Part shown: one piece after another, positions 13,430 through 24,828 of the stretch | Numbering within the stretch: the stretch's first letter is position 1 | Layout: each line of letters opens with the position of its first letter | Assembly: GCF_003576645.1 (NCBI RefSeq) | Contig: NC_044922.1 | Span: forward strand, 6,395,646-6,459,645 | Reading direction: 5' to 3' | Length of the DNA: 64,000 nt | DNA from: Ipomoea triloba | Lineage: Eukaryota; Streptophyta; Magnoliopsida; Solanales; Convolvulaceae | Notes under the pieces: generated by a model | What the model was told of the DNA's origin: nothing | The model's database searches: none | Seen by the model: only the letters and a program-made list of their open reading frames with translations | Position numbers and translations under genes: made by a program

Positions 13430-13700
13430 AATATATGTGGGGTCAACTTTCGATTTGGGTCGAGTCAAAGTGGATTCGTGTTCTTCGTAGTTAGACGAAA
13501 AGATTGATATATTGTACGCTCAAAACTGATAATGGGTGAATGAGAAATTGATTATCAAAGTTGACCCATTTGAGTTAGAAAAATATAGAGAAAAACCTTT
13601 CAAGTAACTTTTGTCCAACATTGGTTTGAGAAGTGGTTTGCACCACTACTTATACAAGAGTTTTTCTAAAGCTTATTGAATTGTATAACATAGAGGCTCT
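13430..13700 (-). repeat. dispersed repeat related to 8040-8210
   Basis: Read in reverse, 'gtggtgcaaaccacttctc', 'aactcaaatgggtcaactttgat', 'aatttctcattcacccatt' and 'gtacaatatatcaatctt' match the order in 8060-8210. This is therefore an inverted copy of the repeats described at 6930-9160. Confidence 0.6.
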
Positions 13701-13795
13701 CTCTCTCGCGCGCGCGCGGGTGGGGGTGCAAATGAAATCCCAAAATGAACTTAAAAAGGCTTGACTCGTGCGCCGACACCTGCATGCACGAATGT

Positions 13796-13943
13796 AATTA
13801 TGCCAAATTTTCATATTGTTTTTATTAATAGTATGGCCTTGCGGGTTGAATTATGCCAAATTTTCATATTGTTTTTATTAATAGTATGGCCTTGCGGGTT
13901 GAATTATGCCAAATTTTTATATTGTTTTTATTAATAGTATAGA
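13796..13943. repeat. 53-bp tandem repeat, about 2.8 copies
   Basis: The string aattatgccaaatttt starts at 13796, 13849 and 13902, exactly 53 bases apart. Copies one and two are identical over the unit. The third runs only to 'attaatagtat'. A lone further piece (gatattgtttttattaatag) is at about 14159. Confidence 0.9.
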
Positions 13944-14920
13944 TTACATTGCAGAGAAATATATATACTGAACTATTACCATGAGTAATTCTAGTCTAGA
14001 ATTGTATTACGAATAGGAACGTAGGGAATAATATATTTTATTAGGAATTCTATTTTAATTTACAATTGTATTAGGGATAGGAATTGTATTACCATATTTT
14101 ACAATATTACGCACACCAAAATATTATAGGTCTGTTTTGGGCGGGAAGTTAAAACTGAGGATATTGTTTTTATTAATAGTATAGATTTATATGATACCAA
14201 TAATTCTTTGTGAAGTCTTACTTATTTATTAAATACCTCGTAATGATTTATAAAGGTGTGTAATTTGCAACAATCAATATAAGAAAGAATTAAATTTAAA
14301 TTTCATGAAAAATAAATTATTTGAAGTACTGTTCCATTGTTTAGTTAATAAGGAATAAGTTGTTGACAATAATTAATATACAGACTCAATACTCTTACAT
14401 AATAAATATATGCGAGACAACGAGAGTAATATAAGAATTAATTTTGTATATTTTCTTTCAAAGTGCTTGGAAAATAAAGTACCAAAAAGAAGGGCAAAGA
14501 ATTCATTTTTTATTGAAATAAATTATCTATTAACCAAATAATTGGTAATATGCCTGTTCACTTTGGCAAGAGCTCAGCGAATCAGGTTGCTCACGTGTTG
14601 GCAGAGTAATTAGTTCTTTGTATGTCTTTGGGTTGTGGGTATCTACCCCACCAAGTTGTATTTCTCACTTTTTTTTTTTTTTTTTTGAAAACGTATTTCT
14701 CACTTATTTAGCTCTTAATGCATCTATCTTGTTTTTTTGTAAAATATATTTTTTCTTAATTTTTTTTTGGTGGAGGTTTTTTCTTAAATTTGAGAAATAA
14801 AAATTCTCATAAAATTTTTCTATAATTATGTGAACAAAACATGCCATTATTAAATTGGTTTTAAAAAACACTTATTAAATTAAATGTTAATTTAATCATA
14901 TTAATTTATCCAAATTTCCC
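13944..14920. other. spacer upstream of the bHLH gene
   Basis: AT-rich, with no coding region supported. It contains short homopolymers (T run at 14671-14686) and ends in the putative core promoter at 14921. Confidence 0.5.
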
Positions 14921-14930
14921 TATATAAAAT
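14921..14930 (+). promoter_or_regulatory. putative TATA box of the bHLH gene
   Basis: tatataaaat lies directly upstream of a GC-richer, pyrimidine-rich leader (cccttcccctattactttgc). Transcription would then begin near 14950-14960. Confidence 0.5.
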
Positions 14931-14954
14931 TATGATCACTCTTTAAGAAGAGCC

Positions 14955-17159
14955 CTTCCCCTATTACTTTGCCCTGTTCTCTTTCACCTTCTTGCAGAGT
15001 CCATAGTACTAGAATCTCAGCCCTGTCTAATCGTCTCCGGCGATCCACCGGAACCCTTTTCCGGCGTTTCTCCAACCAGACGCATTTTATAAACGTCTGC
15101 TTTTGGGGTTAAAGTTCTCACACACGATCACCACTTTGAAAAGAGCAAAATTCCGTGTGAACATAGACTTTGAGAGAGAGAGAGAGAGAGGGAGAGGAAA
15201 AGTTAAAAAGATTGAAACTTTCTTTTTGACTGTTGTGTTTTCAGTGAGCTGCCACAAGCCCACGAGCTAAGGCGCTTTTGTGCCCTAGGCAAAGTAGTGA
15301 GACGATTTTGTACAGAGATAGAGGGAGAGGCTCTGATTTTTCAGGCGGTTGAGTTTCAGAGTGAGCTCTGAAGATTCTGATCTTGCATGGTTAGGATTGG
15401 TGGTAAATTCTTGGCATTCACTTTAGTACTAATTTCCTTATAGAGTATGTTATGCTTTTAGTGTTGTTTTCCCTGTACTAGTGTGAGTTCTATATTTATG
15501 TTTCCATTTTCTTCTGCAATTAGTCCATTGATTTATGGGGTTTTGTTTTGATTTCTTGTTTTCAAGTGCTTTCTTTGTTTGGCTAAGTTGAGTTGATGAC
15601 ACATTGCCCTGAGTGTAGGCAGCTGCTATATGTATTTATCTGATTGAGCTTTTTATTTTTATTTTAAAAATTTCCCCTCTTTGGAAATAGGTTATGATTC
15701 TGGTTTGCTGATATTTGTGGTTTGTATTGATGATTGTACATGGATGCAGTATTCTTAGTTTCATGAATTAGACTTATGTTGAGTAGAGAGAAAGTTTAGT
15801 GCATAAACTCATGAGAATTTTAGGCTATCTTTTTGTTGTATATGATGAAACAAAAAGTAGTATTTGTAATTGAGTTGTCTTGAAATCAGTCTTTACTCAA
15901 CCCACCCGGAAACCTCGCCTGTCCTGTCTGGTTATCTCTGCCCATTTTAATAAGCCCCTACACCAGACAGCTCCCAAACTTTTCTCGTAACATCCTTCCA
16001 TGAAACGCCGAATTGGATTCAAACAATTTGAGCTACTTCAATCTCTCTTTGAGCTCGGTTATTAATTGCAGAGTAATTAATCTTATCGAGTAGTGATCTC
16101 AGGGGCTTCGGGGCTAATAGATAGGTGGTCAATGGTCATCGTTTTAGGTGGTGGAAGGATGATGTTTGGTCAGTTTGTTCAATTTCATGCTATGACTCGA
16201 ACTAGAATCCATACATGGGCATAGATTCCGTGAATGATGGTAGGAACTGATCATGGTGTTCTTTCTAATTGTATATATTGGGAGTACTGTTCATATGTTT
16301 ACACACCTGCTTCAATTTTTTATTGATTCAACAAATGATAGTCTTAAAAAACTATTCTGTGTTGTGTTGAACGTTTTGTTTTCTAGCTTACCTACATCAT
16401 TATATTCTTATATCTTGGGCCATATTCATGCAATCATGCCTAAATGTTTCTTTGACCACAGCAGTTTATTTGTTTAAAGAATAGAATATCTTCAAGGTTT
16501 GGAATATTATGTATAATTCATGCTATGAAAACGTATATTTTAATGCAACCTGTAACAAATTGACAAGGCAGATTTTCAAAATTCTTTATTTGCTCACCTT
16601 AAACAAGTCTGACGTGTGTATGATTATTCATTATAAATGATAGATGTGACTATGTGCTCTGGAAATGTAATACTGATAGAAAATATAGTCACCAAAATCT
16701 ATGTACTTTATGTTAATTTACTGCAATTTTACCTGTTAGAGTATCGGTCCTTGGCCTTGGGTATGGAGCAGCCTTAAATCTTTAGTCCAGCTGTCCCACC
16801 CTTAGAGGTGCCTACAATTCAGTGATCGGATTAGTCACTGTGTCTGACGGTAAAAAATAAAATATGTTAGGAGTGTTAGTCAAGCTCTCTTACTGTAAAG
16901 CTAGATGGATTTTTTATAGTCTCAATCCAATTATATATTTATTTCCCTTTTGGACCTTTGGGTACTCATCACATCCATTATGAAGAGATTTGAAAGCGAG
17001 GATTTTGTCACATAAAATCTATCTGATACAATTTTAAGAATTTTCTTTTTCAATGTATTTGAGTAATCATGGCCTGAATCCATCATTTGCTTTCTCTACC
17101 ATTCCTAATTATTGCATTTACATTCTATGGTTCAGTGAGTGGGAGCATTCAAACAAAAA
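14955..17159 (+). other. 5' untranslated exon, long leader intron and short second leader exon of the bHLH gene
   Basis: A GC-richer leader (about 14955-15400) has a (GA)n tract at 15172-15190. A donor is likely near 15388-15403 (catg/gttagg or ggtg/gtaaat). The intron ends in 'ggttcag' at 17135, leaving 24 bases (17136-17159) before the ATG. Long first introns in 5' leaders are common in plant regulatory genes. The intron contains SINE-like segments near 15895-16080 and 16735-16860, which I could not delimit. Confidence 0.55.
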
Positions 17160-18611
17160 ATGATGGAACACAAAAGGGGCCCTGTCTCTCTTGACCACAG
17201 TAGCATGACGCCTTTGACACCTAAACGGCTCAAGGCAGATATGCCTATTTCTTCCAAGGTTGTTTTCCCTTCGTTTTGCCTTGCAGTACTAGTGATTTAT
17301 GTGTAATTATCTTCACTTACTTTTTGTTTTTGTTTTTTAATATGGGTGTGCCATGTGCACATGTAGTCAAAGATAAAGTTTCAAACTCTGCGTGCCATTG
17401 GCTTGGGTATTTTGGAACAGATAATGGCATGTTTAAAGCTAGTATTTGTGGTGGTCATTAGAACTAAATAAACCGAAACTTAAACTATAATCGGCTCAAA
17501 TGGGAACAACCCATACCGACACTGAAAACATTGGTCAAGCTGTGGTTTGGGATTTTTACCAAACTAAATTTTTTTAGTTTTGTTTTGTTTGACCCGTAAT
17601 CCAATCCAAAATCAATATTGTTATGGCTGTTCTATTAAATATTTGAATGTTTTTGGGCTTTTGGCCATGAGGGTGATGCTTTGAAAGTATTTCTTTCATT
17701 GTATTGTTAATTACGTTAGTAGCTGAAAGTATGGACTGTGTTTGATTTTTTTCCCCGTTGTCTGAATGCGTCATGTCTAGCCTCTACTTGTATCTAATAT
17801 CGACACTTTTTTACTTTCCCCCCCGATAGGAAAAGAAAGAGAAGTTTGGTGAACGTATTGCAGCTCTGCAGCAGCTTGTATCACCATTTGGAAAGGTACC
17901 CCTGCCTAGCCTTGGCTTATTATATTACCAATAAATTTAAATTACTAACACCGAGAAGCAGTGTTTTGGATCATAAATTCACCTTTTAAGAGGCTAATTC
18001 GTTTTTCCTTTGTTTATATCGACAGACAGACACAGCCTCTGTTCTTTATGAAGCAATGGGATACATAAACTTCCTCCACGAACAAGTTAAGGTAAGCCAA
18101 AGTGACCCCTTAAATCTCTCCTTGTCCCTCCCTTTTCAGCTTTGCTTTCTTTTACTTTTTAACTCGTTCACTTCCAATCCTTTGTTAATTCCGCTCTCCC
18201 ATTCTCTCACTTCTCATAAACATGGCTTTGTTGCGTTTTTGCTTCATTGTGGTTTTAGGTGTTGAGCGCTCCGTATCTCCATTCTACGCCACTATCTAAT
18301 ACACAGGTTAGTGTTAAGAGTGTATATCGAGATATATTCCCCTATGCTCTGCTGAATAAACGAAGGCCAAATTGCACTAAACCGTTAAAAGATTTCGAGA
18401 TTTAGTTTTCCTTTAGATACACTTCTGGTTGCAGATTAGTGACACAGAACCAATGATTTTTCGTCCCTTTTATCTATTTTGAAAGGAACCGCACCCCTAC
18501 AATTTGAGAAGTAAGGGCTTATGCCTCGTGCCCATATCATACACCGAGGGAGTAGCCAGTAGCAATGGTGCAGATATCTGGGCCCCCGTTAAGACTGTGC
18601 CGAAGTTCTAA
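17160..18611 (+). CDS. atypical bHLH protein, bHLH153 (At1g05710)-like
   Basis: A small nuclear HLH-type transcriptional regulator is predicted. Coding exons are 17160-17258, 17830-17895, 18026-18091, 18259-18306 and 18486-18611. All junctions are GT..AG and phase 0, giving 134 residues. The N-terminus [15 protein letters not shown] leads into the HLH (about residues 34-77): [20 protein letters not shown], then [19 protein letters not shown]. The C-terminus has [20 protein letters not shown] and ends [11 protein letters not shown]. This matches the architecture of the At1g05710 group. The basic region is unusual: aligned on the HLH, the usual E-box contacts Glu9 and Arg13 are Ser and Lys, so DNA binding may be weak or altered (inference). 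The second Met is an equally possible start. In Arabidopsis the next gene is the Sep15-type At1g05720, whose relative here starts at 57.9 kb. Confidence 0.9.
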
Positions 18612-18965
18612 AACCTCGCTCTCGAGTCTGATTCAAGACAACCAAATAAACGCGGTGAATGTGATAGATAGATTGCAGACTGGGATGGTAAAACCTCGTC
18701 CTCGGATGCCAGAAAGTTGTTGTGAATTCGAGTTCGAATGTCTAACAGCAAAACCTGGAGGCTGATACTATTTTGGTAAATCATTTAGCTAGTTATAGAT
18801 CCTAGTTCTTAATTGTCCAGGTTTAACTGAAATGTATATGCATGAATGAAGAGATGTATAATTAATGATCTCTGTAGGAACTCACCCGCCATCAATGTTG
18901 TATTCCTTATATATGAAGTTTCTGAGAATGTGGAAATCCATTCTCTTATTCAATAGATCAGTTCT
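18612..18965 (+). other. 3' untranslated region of the bHLH gene
   Basis: The sequence after the stop remains moderately GC-rich, then becomes T-rich. 'cttattcaatagatc' near 18945-18960 is a plausible 3' processing area. No coding potential is seen. Confidence 0.4.
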
Positions 18966-19734
18966 CATCTGGCACCGTAACAAATCCTTTACTTTTATTT
19001 TCATTTTTTTTTAGAAAATAAAGAAATGCATAATCTATAATTCACTAAAAAAATTGTGTTGGATTAATGTTGGTAGTTCTATACGAAATTCCTCTTCTTT
19101 TTTTTTTTTTGGAGTAATGAGAAAAATTTGCAGTCAATACTTGAGAGTATGTATTGAATAAATTTATATCTAAGAGTGTGTATTGAGTAAATTTTAACTG
19201 GTAAAGGACTATAAAAAAGGTAAATCAGTTTAACAATATAAAATTTTGTAATTATTAAATCAACAACTCGGACAGTACATGATTCTAGTAAATTGTCCGC
19301 ATGGACAACTCAATTAGTCAGTGAGTGAAGTCGATTCTCACCCGCGAAAGTGTGCGAGTGTGCGAGTAATCTCTATCGGATTGGGATGTGAGGGTCTTTG
19401 GAGTTGGAAATTTAACCTTTTGGGAAGGAGAAGTGATTCTAGTAAATTGAGTTGTTAGTCAATCCGTTCTTATAAGTTGGTATATTTTAATGTGAGTGAT
19501 GATATTAAATGGTGTACATTAAAGTCGTCACATACATTAAAGTCATCAATCATTAGGATGCAAAATCAATCAAAAAAAAAAAAAAAACTAAAAAGAAATA
19601 ACCAAATCGAGCATTTTAATTCAAAGTCTGAAGTCATCAATCAGGAAAATCGCTCTGTGGCACGTCAGTAGAAAACGCGTTGAAATAAATTTTTAAATTG
19701 ACAAATTTTTTTGACAATTTAATTTGCTGCAGAA

Positions 19735-20090
19735 AAAGAAAAGAATTTTTTGTTTTGTTTTGCTGCACAAAAAAAAAAAATCGGGGAGTTTATTCGCGAT
19801 TTTTGAGAAGTTTTTATAAGTGTGATAAAAAAAGAGAAAATGAGAAGAGATAGAAAAAATAAAACAAATATAATTTTAAAAAAGAAAAAACAAAAAGTCA
19901 GGCCCGCCCAGCGTACACCTGCTTGGCAGCCACGCACGCGTCTTGCTATTGCCTTTGGATTGCGTGTAATGGCACTAATGGGTGCCAATAACTGCACCTT
20001 GCAGGAGCTCCATTTTCACCCTCTTTCCTTCTCTCTCTTGCCATGTAGATGACTTTTCTGACATAAACCAAATATTATCCCCTGATAGGA
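19735..20090. repeat. MITE family A copy (GC-rich core)
   Basis: 'tttttgagaagtttttataag' near 19800 is followed by a purine tract (gagaaaatgagaagagat) and a GC-rich core (cccgcccagcgtacacctgc near 19904). This is the same order as near 257-385. It lies just 3' of the P1 peptide gene. Confidence 0.6.
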
Positions 20091-20473
20091 ATGCTCTAAG
20101 AGCATTCATATCAGACAAGGAGCTACACGATTTTCACCAAATATTATCCCCAGATTTTCGTCCTGATTCCGATTCCGATGTGACAACCAAATACCTTATG
20201 TTAGTAAATTCATAGTTGTTTTATTTTTTAAATTAATTTAAATAAATAGTAAGAAGTAAGAAAACTTGAACTTTGAAAATTCAAACACCATAATAACATA
20301 ACTTTATTTATCAAACATCACGATTCAGGCCATGCACTAAGCATGCAAATCATAGTAACACATACACAACCAGGTTTACACATTACAACATAGAATTAAA
20401 ACACAACCAAACTTCACCGTTTACCCAGTACACACTATCCGATAATGACTGCAGTTCAAAATGACAACCTCGA

Positions 20474-20704
20474 TCAGGGCTGCTTGTCGTCGATGACAGT
20501 CGAGCCGGTTTCATTCTGGGCTGCAGCATGGGAAAATGGTCTATTGCCACGAATAGGGATGCCAGCATCTCCATTCTTAAGATTCTCCTCGCAGCACCAA
20601 ACCGTGGGAGGGTTGCAACACGGCCACGGGTACACAGCCTGCGCCGTGGTCACGAGAACCACCATCATCATCATGCCAAAAACAATGTTTTTTGCAGATG
20701 CCAT
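20474..20704 (-). CDS. small secreted CC-x6-CC protein, paralog P1
   Basis: A 76-residue single-exon gene of a family I do not recognise. Residues 1-23 form a signal peptide (MASAKN, then a Met/Val-rich core, ending TTAQA), with predicted cleavage before VYPWPCC. The mature part has CC at 29-30 and 37-38 with NPPTVW between (CC-x6-CC), then a Cys-free hydrophilic tail with GIPIRGNRPF and NETGS, a possible N-glycosylation site. Secretion to the cell wall space is inferred, as are disulfide-bonded or proline-modified peptides. A TATA box and G-box lie about 100 bases upstream. P2 is almost identical through residue 45; most differences are in the C-terminal third. No function is claimed. Confidence 0.8.
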   Translation of the reverse strand: MASAKNIVFGMMMMVVLVTTAQAVYPWPCCNPPTVWCCEENLKNGDAGIPIRGNRPFSHAAAQNETGSTVIDDKQP

Positions 20705-20802
20705 GAAGAATAAAGGCTATATATATTTGGTATTCAGAAATATTCAGAATCTTCTTGCTAATATTTGATTATTGGCAATGAAGATTCGATCACTTCCCTT
20801 TT

Positions 20803-20817
20803 CACGTGCATTTATAG
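20803..20817 (-). promoter_or_regulatory. G-box and TATA box of P1
   Basis: cacgtg at 20803-20808 is next to tttatag at 20811-20817 (CTATAAA on the minus strand), about 107 bases upstream of the ATG. The same arrangement is kept in P2 at 25153-25167. The TATA lies upstream of the G-box in the direction of transcription, so the G-box would sit near or just before the start site. Confidence 0.65.
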
Positions 20818-21368
20818 GAGCCTTCTTCGCTTTGCTATTTTTAAATGATATTATATTGGAGCTATCGACTGATCAATGTTTTGGTACTAACTGACAACAA
20901 GGTTCTGATAATTAAGAAACCATGGCTGATTGGTGGTGGAATAATACGAGAATTAATGAATATTTTTGTAGCACAGTCCAACAATGGTCGTCATGAATTG
21001 TTTGGATTAAGGGTTTGGCTCATTATTACTTTAATTTATCATATATTGAGATTCCAAATGAGTTATATATATATGATGAATGGGACGTTGTATACAATAT
21101 ATGTTGATGATTATGCATGGTAGATATATCTAAAATTTGATAGTTTTTGATAGTTTAAGATGGTTTGATGGTAAAAAGAAATCATGTAGGTCTCAAATAA
21201 GGTAAAATCTAAGAGGGTTAAAAAAACTTTTTACCTTAAAAGAAAAATTATCATCAAAATAATCAAAGTTACCAATTATACTTTTATAAGTCATTTTACA
21301 TGTAATCAGCTAAGAGTAGACAAATAATTTACTAAACATCTTTTTATAGCTAGCTAAACTATCAACGG

Positions 21369-23192
21369 CCATGTTTGGTAAATGGCTGTTGGCTGATTGG
21401 GTTGGCTGTTTGGATTAAAAGGTATGATTTGTTGATAACATTAGCTGATTGTAGAAAGTTGTTTGATAGATTAGCTGTTAGCTAATAGGTGTTTGGTATA
21501 ATTTCTTTTCTAAAAAAGTTAATTGAAAAGGCTGCTTTGAGTAGCCTTTTGAATTTTAGTATTTTAGAGTTATAAAAAGCTTATTAACCAAACAACTAAT
21601 AGTGCTCAAATAAGCAGGGCCGTTCCTATAGTTCTATAGGCCCGGGGCAAGTGAAAAAAAAGGCCCTATACTACATTAGGAAGTTAACATAAATTTTTAT
21701 AAGTAAATTTTAAATATTATATACGAGTACAAAAATACTAATGTCAATTAAATTGAAATAAAATTTAAAAATTTATGACATTTTACAAATACAATAAAAT
21801 ACTAATACAAAACTATTCATTACAGAAAATTTCTATGTGCTTTTCTAGATGCAAAGTCATCAATGACTTCCTCGAGATTAATATTGTCTAAGATATCATT
21901 TTAAATACACAATATTGCCAATCCATTTAGGCAACATTGTATAAAAAAAATTATAAAATTGATTTTAACAAAAAAAAAAAAAAAGGAACAAAAATGCCTG
22001 TGAAGAGTTTGCACTTTGTGAATCAATTAATCGGGTAAGTTTAACAGCAAAACAGTATTTCCTCGTACTTCTTAAATCAGGGTTTGGTGAGAATGCAATA
22101 CTTTCTCCTCCTGCAAGAACTTAAATTTGCCTTTATGCAGGTCTTCACAAACTAATAAAATGTAAAGCACAGTAGTCTGTAAAGTTCTATGACTTCACAA
22201 ACTCTTTACAAACTGGAGTATTTAATCAAGAAATGCAATTCACAGAATCACAGGATTCACAGTATACAAATCTTAATTGCTATTGCTATTAAGTATTTGC
22301 TAATTGCTAATGCTATTATTCACAAACTGGAGTATTTGCTAATTGCTATGAGTAATTGAATATATTAGGATAATAGGATTGCACAAATCTTATTACAGAT
22401 TGAAATGAATTATTGAAATATTGAGTAAACATCTAATTGCAGATTATCATTTGCACAGAATTATTAACATACCCAGAAGGAAATCATTCAAATTTCAAAT
22501 CAACAACCTTACATACCCAGAATTGCATATTTCATATTTGAATTATTAATAGAAATTAGAATTATAGAATAATAGCAAATAGCAAAGGACAAATTTATCA
22601 TGAGTTAAAATAAAAAAAATACCTTTGCAATTAGGGCATTAGGCCGTGATTGTGTGCAAAATGAAGATGAATGATGATTAGGCGAAGCCGCGAAGGTGGA
22701 AGGCCCGGTGGTAAACTGGTAATTGAAGGCGGATTTGCAATTTTGCAGACAGCACTTACAGCAGGGCCAGTAAAATTGCAGATTGTGGAATTGATTTGCA
22801 GTTACAGTTTTGAGAAGGTGCAACCGGCGAGTGACGCTTGGACTCTGGACGGCGTGGGCGGTGGGTGCGAGAATGCGAGACTAAAACTCTAAGAGTCTGC
22901 GCGTCTCCTCGTCTTCGTCGACTCTTTCCGACCTCGGGCTTCCTCGCAGAGACGCGGACGGCGTTCCTTTCATCATAAACAATAAATTTTATTTTTATAA
23001 TATAATATACTATATATCTATGGACTAAGGGCCCTACCTAGACATGGGCCCTGGGCAAGGGCCCAGCCTGCCCGGGCCTGCAAATAAGTCAAAATTGGCT
23101 GATTGACTGATTATTTACCAAACAGGGTCAACTAGTCAAATCAGCTAACACAATTGGAGCTATCAGCTAACAACTAATTGCCAAACACGCCC
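21369..23192. mobile_element. MITE with 'TGTTTGGTAAA' ends, split by a nested hAT element
   Basis: The left part (ggccatgtttggtaaatggc) and right part (ctaacaactaattgccaaac) are the two halves of one element. An uninterrupted relative in opposite orientation lies at 61109-61555 and shows the same motifs in order: gataacattagctgattgta, tggtataatttctttt, gctttgag and tcaaataggttaaag. It has no coding capacity. Confidence 0.75.
21615..23080. mobile_element. non-autonomous hAT-type element (1466 bp)
   Basis: The element is flanked by a perfect 8-bp target duplication, caaataag (21607-21614 and 23081-23088), the size typical of hAT elements. Its ends are cagggccgttcctatag and gcccagcctgcccgggcctg, giving short imperfect terminal inverted repeats starting CAGGSCCG. 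Subterminal regions are rich in ggccc. No transposase frame is seen; the GC-richer block at 22620-22980 may be captured sequence. The empty site is visible in the related MITE at 61 kb ('gtcaaatagg'). Confidence 0.85.
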
Positions 23193-23725
23193 TACATGAT
23201 TTAAGAATTAACTAATCATGCAAAATTTTTTTAAGTGATAATGGAAACTCGCAGTCACTATCCAGTCGTTATACTGTGGACCATGATGCACAATGCATTG
23301 TGGACCATGGGTCATGGCTGATACTGCAGTTGTGTTGAGCAGATACTGCAGTTATGTTGAAAGGGAACTGCAGTTACGCGGAACAGAGGTCATTTCATCC
23401 GTCTGGAACTGCAGTTGTGTTGAACAGATACTGCAGTTAAGTTGAACGGATAGTGCAGTTGTGTTGAATGGATGAATGGCTTATGTTTTGCGCAATTGCA
23501 GTTTCCTTTCAACACAACTGCAGTATCTGTTCAACACAACTGCAGTATCAGTTCAACATAACTGCCGTATTAGTCATGACCATGGTCCACAGTATAATTT
23601 GCGCTACCTATCAACTAACAACAAATTGCCAAACACCCCCTACATGATTTAACAATGGACTAATCACACAATATTTTAAAGTGATAATGAAAACTCACAT
23701 TCACTATCTAAAAGTGTGTACTGAT
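23155..23725. repeat. 120-bp direct repeat flanking a family B inverted element
   Basis: 'taattgccaaacac.ccctacatgatttaa...aagtgataatg.aaactc.ca.tcactatc' occurs at 23173-23262 and again at 23619-23712. Between the copies is a family B element (separate entry). Confidence 0.75.
23268..23602. mobile_element. family B MITE ('tggaccatgg' ends, 'aactgcagttgtgttgaa' repeats)
   Basis: The left end is ttatactgtggaccatgatg and the right end gaccatggtccacagtataa, which is inverted. Inside, a unit of about 24 bases based on the palindrome aactgcagtt plus 'gtgttgaac' repeats at least six times, first in one orientation and then inverted (caacacaactgcagtatc) in the right half. The whole could fold as a hairpin. 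Related elements lie near 36.4, 49.2, 52.9, 54.5 and 58.7 kb. Confidence 0.75.
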
Positions 23726-24019
23726 ATGAGTAAATCACGCTTTGTGACCACACGGAAGCCAGGTAAGCCAACCTAGATAACCTTGTGTAATCACACAATA
23801 TTATTTAATTGGCTTCTAAGCTTACTAGGCTATAATCAGAGGCTAGCTAAATCCTACATTGAATATGATTACTGATTATTCAATCAGGAGTTCAAGACTA
23901 TAGATTGCGCGATTTAACAATTAACTAATAACAACATAACAGGCTATGCCAAGTGAGATTTTTACTATCAAAAGTATATTTATCTTCAAATGTACAATTC
24001 TATACATATATGTTACACT

Positions 24020-24500
24020 ATACTACTACAAGAAAAATTAAATTACCAATAAAAAAAATTTGTAGCCTTGTAGATAATTCAATGAAACCCATAGATATTT
24101 AGGGTGTGTTTGGTTCATGAGTTTATACATTAGGAATAAGAATCAAAATCATAGTTAATGTTTGATTGACAACTTTTTAAAACACAACTATGGATTTGAT
24201 TACCCTTCAATTAAAAACCTCATTCCTTAATTTAAAAAGTGCAATTCCATCTTATTGGTAATATGATTTTTAAGTTTAGATTAATGCTTTATTTTAGATT
24301 TTTGTTTTGATTTTTTTTTTGTTGTTTTGGATGTCATTATATTATGATCAATTGTTTTGATTTTTTGTTTTTGTATTTTTAAAATCTTTATTCCTATAGG
24401 TCATACATAATCAAACATTGGTAATCATTTCAATTCCACCATACTACCAAACACTTTATATTATTATCAAGTAAATGCATATTATTATCAAGTATTTGAT
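24020..24500. repeat. decayed transposon ends, including a 'gtgtttggttcatgag' MITE
   Basis: ctactacaagaaaaatt at 24025 resembles a CACTA end. From about 24110, gggtgtgtttggttcatgag pairs loosely with the inverse 'accaaacac' near 24450 and 24530. This is Tourist/hAT-MITE-like material with no coding region. Confidence 0.45.
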
Positions 24501-24828
24501 TTATGTTCTGATTCCGATTCACATGTGCAAACCAAACACATTACGTTAATAAATTCATAGTTGTTTTATTTTTTAAATTAATTTAAATAAATAGTAAGAA
24601 GTAAGAAATTAACTTGAACTTTGAAAACTCAACACCATAAACATAACTTTATTTATCAAAGATCACGATTCAGGCCATGCACTAAGCATGCAAATCATCA
24701 TATATAGTAACACACAACCAGGTTTACACATTACAACATAGAATTAAAACACAACCAAACTTCATCGGCCAGGGTTTACCCAGTACACACTATCAGATAG
24801 TAACAGCAGTCTAGAATGACAACCTCGA

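Larger units (their letters stand above)
20198..21130 (-). repeat. duplicated segment carrying peptide gene P1 (pairs with 24540-25460)
   Basis: Homology to 24540-25460 runs through 3' flank (aattaatttaaataaatag), gene, promoter and about 300 bases of upstream sequence (gattccaaatgagtta; aatatatgttgat). Indels are small and mostly upstream. This is a local duplication of a whole transcription unit. Confidence 0.85.

Noticed and set aside
18056..18265. Read-through frame from bHLH exon 3 into the next intron
   Set aside because: A good donor (AAG/gtaagc at 18092) and an exon matching the family at 18259 support splicing.
20445..20768. Plus-strand frames overlapping P1 (and the equivalent at P2: 24841-25132)
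   Set aside because: Antisense shadows of the secreted peptide genes; no domain.
20845..21123. 92-codon plus-strand frame upstream of P1
   Set aside because: The corresponding region upstream of P2 is disrupted by indels; it is promoter flank.
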